This document shows positions 26,561 to 34,170 of a DNA stretch of 64,000 nucleotides, piece by piece. The translations under genes and the position numbers were made by a program. Each line of letters begins with the position of its first letter. The stretch's first letter is position 1. A model generated the notes under the pieces. It was given only the letters and a program-made list of their open reading frames with translations. It was not told the DNA's origin and made no database searches. The DNA comes from UBA1941 sp046329575 (GTDB lineage: Bacteria; Bacteroidota; Bacteroidia; Chitinophagales; LD1): the NCBI GenBank assembly GCA_046329575.1, contig JAXLUJ010000017.1, positions 1-64,000 on the forward strand, read 5' to 3'.

Positions 26561-26586
26561 AATAAAAAAGTCTCCCTATGGGAGAC
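26561..26586 (-). terminator. intrinsic terminator after the primary sigma factor gene
   Basis: On the minus strand a GTCTCCC/GGGAGAC stem with an ATA loop is followed by TTTTTTATTT, 29 nt beyond the sigma-factor stop codon. Its position argues against the most upstream tsaE start. Confidence 0.88.
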
Positions 26587-26614
26587 CTTCCATTTTACCA
26601 AAACGAGTTGGATG

Positions 26615-27481
26615 TTATTTAATCGGATACGCTTCTAGTAGCGACACCGTGCTTCTTTTTTTCAATTGTTCGATACATTTTTCCTTGATCTGGCGAACGC
26701 GTTCGCGGGTCAAATCCAGTTTCTGCCCGATTTCTTCCAGTGTGTGCGCTTCATGGCCTTCCAGGCCGAAGTATAGCGTTACTACCATCTTTTCACGATC
26801 ATTCAGATTGTTTACGAGATTCATCAGCATATTTTCCACTGATGTTTTCATTAACGTGTCTTCAGGGGTCAGATCATCCGGATCAGTAAGTGTTTCGGCC
26901 ACCGACATTTCACCTTCTTTCCCCAAATGCATATCGGTAGAAACGGTGCGAACAATATTTTTAAGAAAGTCGTTCACATCATTTTCGGTCATGCCCACCT
27001 TTTGCGCTACATCTTCTACTGAGGGGTCGCGCTGATATTCCTGTTCCAGGGTTTGAAAAGCACGACTGATGCGCGAATAATTTTGTGCTTTACCGGTGGG
27101 GATGCGAATAATTTTCGACTGTTCGATAATAGCCTGCGTCATCGACTGGCGAATCCACCAAACGGCATAGGAAATAAATTTAAAGCCTTTGGTTTCGTCA
27201 AATTTTTGAGCGGCGCGAATCAGTCCGAGATTGCCTTCGTTAATCAAATCGTTGAGGGAAAGGCCCTGACCTTGATATTGTTTGGCAACTGAAACTACAA
27301 AGCGAAGATTTGCTTTCACCAGCGTATCGAGTGCATCGGCATCGCCTTCGCGAATGCGTACGGCCAGTTCGGCTTCCTGCTGATTGGTTAGAAGTTCATT
27401 TTTGCCGATCTCATGTAAGTATCGGTCAACAGAATCGCTATCGCGATTAGTTATGGTGTTCGTTAGTCGAAGTTGGCGCAT
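26615..27481 (-). CDS. rpoD: primary RNA polymerase sigma factor (RpoD/SigA)
   Basis: 288 aa from the ATG at 27481; MRQLRLTNTITNR is the usual Bacteroidota start, so the nine codons upstream are excluded. Region 1.2 (VDRYLHEIGKNELLT), region 2 (LRFVVSVAKQYQGQGL, KFISYAVWWIRQSMTQAI), region 3 and region 4 (LEEIGQKLDLTRERVRQIKEKC) are all present. Region 1.1 and the non-conserved insert of proteobacterial sigma70 are absent, as in the phylum. It directs transcription from TAnnTTTG promoters like those seen in this window. Confidence 0.97.
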   Translation of the reverse strand: MRQLRLTNTITNRDSDSVDRYLHEIGKNELLTNQQEAELAVRIREGDADALDTLVKANLRFVVSVAKQYQGQGLSLNDLINEGNLGLIRAAQKFDETKGFKFISYAVWWIRQSMTQAIIEQSKIIRIPTGKAQNYSRISRAFQTLEQEYQRDPSVEDVAQKVGMTENDVNDFLKNIVRTVSTDMHLGKEGEMSVAETLTDPDDLTPEDTLMKTSVENMLMNLVNNLNDREKMVVTLYFGLEGHEAHTLEEIGQKLDLTRERVRQIKEKCIEQLKKRSTVSLLEAYPIK

Positions 27482-27523
27482 GGAACGAGTTTTGAGTTTT
27501 TTACGCACAGATGGCCAAAAGGT

Positions 27524-27630
27524 TACAGGAGAGAGGAGAGATGAGAGAGGAGAGATGAAAGATGAGAGAGGAGAGATGAAAGTTGAGAGATGAGAGATGA
27601 GAGATGAGAGATGAGAGATGAAAGATGGGG
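27524..27630. repeat. heptamer tandem array (GAGAGAT/GAAAGAT) after plsC copy 1
   Basis: About 15 imperfect 7-bp units, ending six bases from the stop codon of the first acyltransferase gene. The unit matches the array beyond the second acyltransferase gene (30013-30118). Confidence 0.9.
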
Positions 27631-27635
27631 AGCCG

Positions 27636-28373
27636 TTAGTGGTTTTGGATTTGTTGGATCATGAGTTGACGGACTTTTTCTGATAGGGCGTCGGTATCGG
27701 CATCGGTGAGGCCGGTAGTGGGGATGGCATCGAGGAGTTGCACCCGAATGGTGCCCGGATAAAAGCGATAGGTTCCCGATGGCTGTAGTTGGCGGGTGCC
27801 TAGCAGAACAAAAGGTTGAAGGGGAACCTGAGCGGCAATGGCAATCTTAAACGCACCTTTATGAAAGGGCAGTAATGGCTGTTCCGATTTATTTCGGGTA
27901 CCTTCGGGGAAAATGAGGAAGGAGAGTCCTTTATGGAGCAGGTGAATCATTTTTTGGGTGCTTTGCTGACGGCTTTGAGCGTTTTTCCGATCTACAAAAA
28001 CCGCTGCTATACTGAACAGAAACCCCAACACCGGCATATAAGCGAACTCCTTTTTTGCCAGCGATTTATAATAATGCTGAAGAAAATATCCGGCAATAGG
28101 AAGATCAAGCATGTTGCAGTGGTTGCCGGTGAAAACATAAACTTGAGAAGGATTTACTTTTTCCCAGCCTTCAATCACGATCTTATAACCGCAGATTTTG
28201 AACCAAAGGCTGCACAGGGCGCGATTGGCTTTGTAGGCGTTAAGGGTGCGTTGTTTATCGTTTTGGAAATACACGGCCGCGTAGGCAAACAGCAGCAGGA
28301 TGAGCACCAAACTAAAGGTGACGATGCACCAGACACTGTAGAAGAAAGTAAAAACACTACGCAGCAATCGCAT
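27636..28373 (-). CDS. plsC: 1-acyl-sn-glycerol-3-phosphate acyltransferase, copy 1
   Basis: 245 aa from the ATG at 28373; the longer frame to 28427 adds 18 residues of no clear character. An N-terminal membrane segment (FSLVLILLLFAYAAVYF) precedes the acyltransferase motifs: block I NHCNMLD (H-x4-D), block II FVDRKNAQSR, block III FPEGTRN. It makes phosphatidic acid from lysophosphatidic acid at the inner membrane. A clear paralogue lies 1.7 kb away in the same orientation, with an IS3 element between them. Confidence 0.9.
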   Translation of the reverse strand: MRLLRSVFTFFYSVWCIVTFSLVLILLLFAYAAVYFQNDKQRTLNAYKANRALCSLWFKICGYKIVIEGWEKVNPSQVYVFTGNHCNMLDLPIAGYFLQHYYKSLAKKEFAYMPVLGFLFSIAAVFVDRKNAQSRQQSTQKMIHLLHKGLSFLIFPEGTRNKSEQPLLPFHKGAFKIAIAAQVPLQPFVLLGTRQLQPSGTYRFYPGTIRVQLLDAIPTTGLTDADTDALSEKVRQLMIQQIQNH

Positions 28374-28515
28374 GGTTGAATTTAAGGAAAACCTGAAAAA
28401 AGAGAAAAGGAATTGGGTAAAAGGCACAAGCCGGGCGTTTTGCGCCAGCGGGCGACAGGGCTGCGCCGGAGGCTGTCTTGTCCTAAAATAGGTTTACACA
28501 AAATGTAAACTATAA

Positions 28516-28941
28516 ATGGACACAAAACAAGAACAAGATCCGAAACGACCTGCAGGCTCTTATTATTATTCACCAACATTTAAACAGCAAGTTATAGATG
28601 AATATCTTCAGACAGGTCAGCCCAAAGAGCACATTGAGCGCAAATATGGCCTGAGCGGCCATGGCATAATTTGCAAGTGGCTACGAAAAGCAGGTTATGC
28701 GGATCCTTATGCACCAAAAGTATTACGTAATTTTGCGGCACTAAACGATTTTCCTTTGTCTCAATCAAAAGATCCGCAAAAGCAGTCGCAGGCGTCTCTC
28801 AGTATATTGGAGGCTGAAATTGCTCGTTTAAAGAAACGTTTGGCAGACGAACAACTTCGTTCGGAGCTCTATGAGCGTATGATTACGCTGGCCGAAAAGG
28901 AATATAAGATTGCCATCCGAAAAAACTCCAACACCAAGTAA
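28516..28941 (+). CDS. IS3-family OrfA (helix-turn-helix protein)
   Basis: 141 aa. A DNA-binding helix-turn-helix (SPTFKQQVIDEYLQTGQP, then ERKYGLSGHGIICKWLRKAG) is followed by a Leu-zipper-like coiled coil (ILEAEIARLKKRLADEQLRSELYERMI). This is the usual OrfA that binds the inverted repeats and dimerises. A -1 frameshift site near its end joins it to orfB. Confidence 0.92.
   Translation: MDTKQEQDPKRPAGSYYYSPTFKQQVIDEYLQTGQPKEHIERKYGLSGHGIICKWLRKAGYADPYAPKVLRNFAALNDFPLSQSKDPQKQSQASLSILEAEIARLKKRLADEQLRSELYERMITLAEKEYKIAIRKNSNTK
28920..28926 (+). other. programmed -1 ribosomal frameshift heptamer (A AAA AAC)
   Basis: The slippery heptamer AAAAAAC lies in the right phase of the orfA frame (AAA and AAC are codons). 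A -1 slip enters the orfB frame, which is open from here through the orfA stop at 28939-28941. This is the standard route to the OrfAB transposase. Confidence 0.85.
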
Positions 28942-29857
28942 TCCGTGAAACTAAAGACAGCCGACCCCAAACAAGTCTGGTTCGATGCTGTTGTTTACTT
29001 GGTATAACCAGACAGGCTTATTATCAACAACAGTGGCGACAGCAAACCAACTCTTTTGAAGAGGAACTGGTATTACAGCAAGTCCATCAAATTCGGCGGC
29101 TTCAACCTGCCATTGGTGGCCGTAAACTGCTGTTGCTTTTGCAGCCATTTTTATTGGAACATCAAATCAAAATGGGACGCGATGCGCTATTTGATCTATT
29201 GGCAGCTCACAAATTATTAATTAGAAAAAAACGTAGGAAAATGACTACCACACAATCTAACCACTGGTTCCGCAAATACCCCAATATCATACGCGGCTTT
29301 ACGCCTACATCTTCTAATCAGTTATGGGTATCGGATATTACCTATTACAAAACCGCCTTGGGATTTAGATATATCAGCTTCATAACCGATGCCTACAGCA
29401 GGAAAATCGTTGGGCATCATGTAGCGGATAGTCTTGAGGCAATACATACAATTAAAGCTTTGGAAATGGCTATTTCTATGAGCTATGGGCCGTTGTCCGG
29501 ACTAATCCATCATTCTGACCGCGGCATACAGTATTGTTCGGCTGATTACGTAAAACTATTAGAAGCTAACCACATCAAAATCAGTATGACTGAAAACGGG
29601 GACCCATTGAAAACGCTATCGCTGAACGTGTAAATGGGATTTTGAAAGAAGAATTTTTAAACCATTACCAGCCGACAGATGGGCAATTAATGGAAATCCT
29701 AACACGTTCTGTTTTGATTTATAATGAAGTTCGACCCCATATGAGCTGCAACATGCTGACCCCTGAAGACGTTCATCGAAATAACCTTCCAATTCATAGG
29801 ACATGGAAGAATTATTACCGGCCAAAAACTACATTTGTAAACTCCAATCAGGATTAA
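28926..29857 (+). pseudogene. IS3-family OrfB (DDE transposase) broken by a one-base deletion
   Basis: After the frameshift site the frame reads LGITRQAYY, IGGRKLLLL and the DDE core: first Asp in LWVSDITYY, second in HHSDRGIQY. Near 29603-29610 one base is missing, so the frame meets a stop at 29631-29633. The expected GDPLENAIAERVNG, which carries the catalytic Glu, is found only by shifting frame, and the remainder (NGILKEEFLNHY, then YNEVRPHMSC) is readable to 29857. The product would lack the catalytic Glu. A sequencing error at that point would have the same appearance. Confidence 0.88.
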
Positions 29858-30012
29858 GCCTGAATTGTAAACCTATAACAGGACTTATTTTTTAACCTGT
29901 AAACTTTTTTTAGGACGATACAGGCGCAGGTGCGTAACGAAGTGGAGCACGGGAGGCGAAGCCGTACCCCGAAAGCACGCGGTGCCGCACGGCCGAGGAA
30001 CGAGGCCCGCGG

Positions 30013-30118
30013 CAGGCGCCAAGAAAGATGAAAGATGAAAGATGAAAGATGAAAGATGAAAGATGAAAGATGAAAGATGAAAGATGAAAGATGAAAGATG
30101 AAAGATGAAAGATGAGAG
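30013..30118. repeat. heptamer tandem array (GATGAAA)n after plsC copy 2
   Basis: About 14 nearly perfect copies of GATGAAA running from the end of repeat R6 to the base before the stop codon of the second acyltransferase gene. Confidence 0.93.
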
Positions 30119-30877
30119 TTAGGGAGTGGATTTGAAAAGAACATCTTCTTTGGCCAGTACGTTGCCAATAAGTTGGCGGGTTCGTTCTTTGAGAGCGTGG
30201 GTATCATCGGCCGTCATGCCTTTGGTATCGATGGGATCGAGGAAGCGAACCGTAACGGTGCCCGGGAAAACAAAATTAGAATCAACGGGTTGGAGGTGGC
30301 GGATGTTGAGCAATACAAAGGGTGCAATATAGGCTTGTGCTTCAATGGCCACTTTAAAAGCCCCATCATAAAATTCTTTCACCGGTTCGGGGGTTCGGTT
30401 ACGAGTTCCTTCAGGAAAAATGAGCAGCGAAAGTCCGCCTTTCATCCATTCGATCATTTTTTCGGTACTGCGTTTACGGCTTTCGGGGTCTTTGCGGTCA
30501 ACGGGCAAGGAGGTCATGGAAAGCAATTGGCCAAAAACCGGCATTTTGAGCAATTCTTTTTTCACGAGCGGCTTGTAATAATGTTTGATTACGGAAGCGG
30601 TAATAGGAATATCGAGCATATTGGAATGATTGCAAACGAAGGCATAGACCTTATCGTTCGAAATTTTTTCACGGCCTTCCACTTTCACCCAAATGCCTGA
30701 AAGGGGGCTCCAGATGCGGAGCAGGAAAAAATCGTTCAAAATGTAGATGATTCGCATGCGGGTGCGATCGTTGCGAATGAGCAGCAGTGGCACATACAGC
30801 AGCAGCATGGCTACCAGGCAGAGGAAAAATAACAGCCCCACATAAAAGCTATAAATGCCGCTTAATATTTTTTTCAT
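30119..30877 (-). CDS. plsC: 1-acyl-sn-glycerol-3-phosphate acyltransferase, copy 2
   Basis: 252 aa. N-terminal membrane segment (FYVGLLFFLCLVAMLLLYVPLL), then NHSNMLD (H-x4-D), PVDRKDPESRKRS and FPEGTRNRTPEPV. The order, spacing and flanking residues match copy 1 throughout (for example KKEL-KMPVFGQL against KKEFAYMPVLGFL), so the two are old tandem duplicates. Two acyltransferases may differ in acyl chain preference. The restriction-modification gene ends 31 nt upstream on the same strand. Confidence 0.9.
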   Translation of the reverse strand: MKKILSGIYSFYVGLLFFLCLVAMLLLYVPLLLIRNDRTRMRIIYILNDFFLLRIWSPLSGIWVKVEGREKISNDKVYAFVCNHSNMLDIPITASVIKHYYKPLVKKELLKMPVFGQLLSMTSLPVDRKDPESRKRSTEKMIEWMKGGLSLLIFPEGTRNRTPEPVKEFYDGAFKVAIEAQAYIAPFVLLNIRHLQPVDSNFVFPGTVTVRFLDPIDTKGMTADDTHALKERTRQLIGNVLAKEDVLFKSTP

Positions 30878-30907
30878 GCAGCGAATATAGCAGGGAAGCG
30901 GGAAGGG

Positions 30908-33900
30908 TTAGAATAACTTTGTTTGTTCGTTCGATTCTATTTTTTTTCGATCGAAATAATCTCCGAATTTTTCTTTCCAATAAGAGTTGAGAATCTGTTG
31001 GCGAAGTTTTTTTTCAGAAGTAATTTCTGCGACGAGTTTTTCCAACTCTAGTGCAAATTTAGAGGTGTTTTTAGCAATGAATTTTCCATTGGAAAGCAGA
31101 TATTTCAATTCTTCAAGGTAAACTTTTAGCTCCACTTTACCTCTGAGCGTTTTTACGCTTTTCAAACTTTGAGATTTTTTAATCCGGGAATCAATAAGCT
31201 GGAATGTAGCTGAATACATGTCAAGCAGTATCTGTTCCCGCTCATTCCTGTCCTTGTATCCTAACTTTTCAAGAATCACATCATCCAGATGAAGCCTGAC
31301 CGGATTTACGGCGTTTAGCGAAGTGCCATCACCTAGTTCCTCGCGGTAGTTTTTCGTTTCTAACAATTCAATAGGTTCGTCAGTTAAATCAATATCGGCA
31401 ATTAAAGATTGCGCCAAATGGAATGTTTCGATCCGGCCAGCCCCATCTCCTAAATTGGTTTTCATGATCAGTTGCTGATTGAGCCAAAAGAGCGTGCTGT
31501 TCAGGTAAAGGAATATACTTTTCGTATTTCCACTTGTATATATATTATAAAAATTGTTGCTGCTGTAAAACTCACCTTGAATGGTTTTTCCTACATCGTT
31601 TATGATATGGTTAAAAGAAAGTTGAGGAATTTTGCGGTGACCGATGTGAAACCAAGGCGTACGTGCGCTGCATGTAGATCGCAGATGAATTTCCTTTTGC
31701 ATACCGTGTTTGATATATTGGAACAGGAATGGATATTTTTTGCGAACCACGTCCTCTGCGATTTCATCTTTAGGGAGACATATGAAAAAGGTTTTTAGCG
31801 TACCGGAATTTATCGAATAGGTGTTAGCCGCTTTCGGGCTTACCAGAATTGGCTGCAACACAGCTTCTTCGAGTAACCATAGTTCGTTTAGGCCATTAAG
31901 CATAAGCCTAAGTCCCATTTTTTTTAATGAAAAGATGTCACCGACGTTATTCAATGTGGCTGCCAACAGTTCAGGAGTAGCGCTATCCGATTGATCTTTT
32001 AAAATAAAGAACTCATTACATCCCGTTTTTATTCCAAATGATACATCTTCAACCAGTTCTGACAATGGTTTAAAGTGCGCTGCACATTTTTCCAAAACAT
32101 TAATATAAACCTGCGGCGCTTTCAATAACTGGCCCCATTGCGTCACATGCTGCAGATTCTCTTGTGGAATGCAGTTGATTCTGAATAATGGGTTGGTTAA
32201 TGATTCATCTATTTTTTGGAGATAATCATGTAGATGCATTGCATTTCCGAAATGCTGAATAGTTTCCTGAAGTGGTTTTGAAAAATAGATGAAGCGAACT
32301 ATGTTTTTATCGCGTTTTTCTTGGTTTTTCTGTTTCCTTAATATGACGATTGTGGTGTTGACCGATGCTGAAGGGAAAAAACGTTCCACTTCGCTGTCAA
32401 CAATGGCAATAATCTCAAATGTTCGAAGCAGGAATTGCTGCATCCCTATGCCGTAGTCGGTATCCAACCAACTGTTTTGGCAGATGAAGGCGATATACCC
32501 CTCATCTTTTAAAAAGGCCGCAGCATGGTAAAAAAAGTAGGCGTAGATAGAAGTGCGTTGCGATGGGTAAAAATGGAATTCCTTATAAATTAACGACTGG
32601 ATCTGGGTCTTTGATTGGGTTCCAATCATTGTTCCTATATCCTCTTGGCGAGTGTAAGGTGGGTTTCCAATTATGGCATCAAATTTTGGCAGTTTGATCT
32701 TTTCCTTCCTCCCATTTGGATCGTGCATGATCACCTCACTGTTTGGAGAAATAGAAAAGAAATCGTGATTGGAAATACGAGGATAGCTTGGCCTTCTTGT
32801 ATTACGTATGGCTAGATTTAGCATGCTCAGATAAGCGGGATATCCAGATAGGTCATTGCCGAAAATCTGAGTTAGCAGGATTTCATGTCTAAGGTCAATG
32901 TCTTGCTCAAAAGACAATTGTTTTTTTCGTTCGTATGCCCGAACCAAAAATGTACCTGAACCGCACGATGGATCAAATATTTTGTCGTTTGCATGATGAA
33001 TGGCAAATGCATTCATGAAGTCGATTACATGCGGCGGTGTGAAGTATTGTCCAAGTTTATGGCGCTCGTCTTCCCTAATTAATTCCTCAAAAATCCTACC
33101 GATGATGTCATAAGGAATTTCACTGAAATTGTAGTGATCCCCTGTATCAATTACCTCTGAGATCAGGTCAACTACGGCATCGCTTGTGAACGGGATTTTA
33201 AAGACAACATCACTTCTTTCACCTATCAGCAGTTCAAAATTTCCAGTGGCTTCGCGAAAGGCTTCAAAATAAGCCCAGATCTGATCTTCGGCATCAGCGG
33301 CATTTTTTACCGGATGCTTTAGTTTCATTTTTGATAGCTCGCTCCATGTTTGATTGTCTACATACGACTTATAGAAAATCAGTTTTGAGATGAGCATCAA
33401 AATGGCGATGTGGGTGATCTTCTCAAGTTCTTCTGCCGAGGTTGGTTTGCTCCACAACTGGCTTTTTGCATATCGGCCAATGTCGCGATTGAAGTCTTTG
33501 TCATTCTGATACCGTTCGAACACTTTAGTGCTGATCGATATTCCATAGTATTCGATTAGTTTCCGGATCTTGAATATGAAAAGTTCGTCAGGCTGACTAA
33601 ATTTTACCGGCTGATTGTTTAAAATTTCTTCAGCGCGGTCGAGATAAAAATTGCCGATACTCCGTAGGCGCTGACGGATATCGCGGGTTACAAGAAAGTT
33701 GTTTCGGAGAACCGCAATTTCTGATAACGTGAAGAGGCCTTCGTGAATACTAACCTTTTCAAAAATTTTATCTTTATCAAAAAACGCGCAAGCAAGAAAG
33801 TTGCAGTTCCCAAAATACTTGATGTCAAGTTTTTGCGCCCTACCTACTTCTCGCATCAATATTTTGCTGTCAAAAACACTTCTGCCATCGCCTGCGGTCG

Positions 33901-34075
33901 GATCTTTCAGTTCCAGAAAAAAAATAGGCTTGCCGGAAGCCGACTTTAAAGTAATATCTGCCTTATGCTCCTCGGTAGTAGTGTAGGGTGATATTTTACC
34001 TGAAAGACCACGTTCCTCTATAAGTTCTGAAAAGATGGTGTTTAAGCTTCCCTGAAGCTGACGCTCTATTCGCAT
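30908..34075 (-). CDS. type IIG-like restriction-modification enzyme (nuclease, N6-adenine methylase and recognition domains in one chain)
   Basis: 1055 aa. The N-terminus has a likely PD-(D/E)xK nuclease: Asp40 in KADITLK, then Glu55 and Lys57 in FFLELKDP. The methylase core has the AdoMet motif DPSCGSGTF (368-376) and the catalytic NPPY (471-474), preceded by the typical LGQYFTPPHVIDFM. The C-terminal 400 residues would hold the target-recognition domain (FGIKTGCNEFFIL and similar segments) and a helical end. Such proteins methylate and cut on their own, with no partner gene needed, and none is present. It is unlike its metabolic neighbours and may have been gained by transfer. Confidence 0.85.
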   Translation of the reverse strand: MRIERQLQGSLNTIFSELIEERGLSGKISPYTTTEEHKADITLKSASGKPIFFLELKDPTAGDGRSVFDSKILMREVGRAQKLDIKYFGNCNFLACAFFDKDKIFEKVSIHEGLFTLSEIAVLRNNFLVTRDIRQRLRSIGNFYLDRAEEILNNQPVKFSQPDELFIFKIRKLIEYYGISISTKVFERYQNDKDFNRDIGRYAKSQLWSKPTSAEELEKITHIAILMLISKLIFYKSYVDNQTWSELSKMKLKHPVKNAADAEDQIWAYFEAFREATGNFELLIGERSDVVFKIPFTSDAVVDLISEVIDTGDHYNFSEIPYDIIGRIFEELIREDERHKLGQYFTPPHVIDFMNAFAIHHANDKIFDPSCGSGTFLVRAYERKKQLSFEQDIDLRHEILLTQIFGNDLSGYPAYLSMLNLAIRNTRRPSYPRISNHDFFSISPNSEVIMHDPNGRKEKIKLPKFDAIIGNPPYTRQEDIGTMIGTQSKTQIQSLIYKEFHFYPSQRTSIYAYFFYHAAAFLKDEGYIAFICQNSWLDTDYGIGMQQFLLRTFEIIAIVDSEVERFFPSASVNTTIVILRKQKNQEKRDKNIVRFIYFSKPLQETIQHFGNAMHLHDYLQKIDESLTNPLFRINCIPQENLQHVTQWGQLLKAPQVYINVLEKCAAHFKPLSELVEDVSFGIKTGCNEFFILKDQSDSATPELLAATLNNVGDIFSLKKMGLRLMLNGLNELWLLEEAVLQPILVSPKAANTYSINSGTLKTFFICLPKDEIAEDVVRKKYPFLFQYIKHGMQKEIHLRSTCSARTPWFHIGHRKIPQLSFNHIINDVGKTIQGEFYSSNNFYNIYTSGNTKSIFLYLNSTLFWLNQQLIMKTNLGDGAGRIETFHLAQSLIADIDLTDEPIELLETKNYREELGDGTSLNAVNPVRLHLDDVILEKLGYKDRNEREQILLDMYSATFQLIDSRIKKSQSLKSVKTLRGKVELKVYLEELKYLLSNGKFIAKNTSKFALELEKLVAEITSEKKLRQQILNSYWKEKFGDYFDRKKIESNEQTKLF

Positions 34076-34170
34076 TCGAAATTAACCGCATGTGGCATAC
34101 GGCTAAATTATCAAAATGATAATTAAAAAGAAAACGGGTGCATGAAAATTTACAATCAGTAATAACAGCT

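Larger units (their letters stand above)
28474..29922 (+). mobile_element. IS3-family insertion sequence (1,449 bp), probably inactive
   Basis: Imperfect 24-bp terminal inverted repeats at 28474-28497 and 29899-29922 share 20 of 24 positions, with TGT outermost and GTCCTAAAA inside. A 3-bp target duplication GGC flanks the element (28471-28473 and 29923-29925). Both ends are confirmed by the uninterrupted repeat copy R1, where the site reads once. Two overlapping reading frames, orfA and orfB, have the layout of IS3-family elements. Confidence 0.93.
28432..30012 (-). repeat. GC-rich dispersed repeat, copy R6, split by the IS3 element
   Basis: The left part is 28432-28473, the right part 29923-30012. 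Joining 28456-28473 to 29926-29981 gives 74 bp identical to the reverse complement of R1 (207-280). This fixes the insertion point and shows the two copies are recent or under conversion. The heptamer array follows the right end at once. Confidence 0.93.

Noticed and set aside
34106..34124. A/T-rich 8-bp hairpin upstream of the restriction-modification gene as a terminator
   Set aside because: The stem is weak and no T run follows on the relevant strand; it could be an operator, but nothing supports that.
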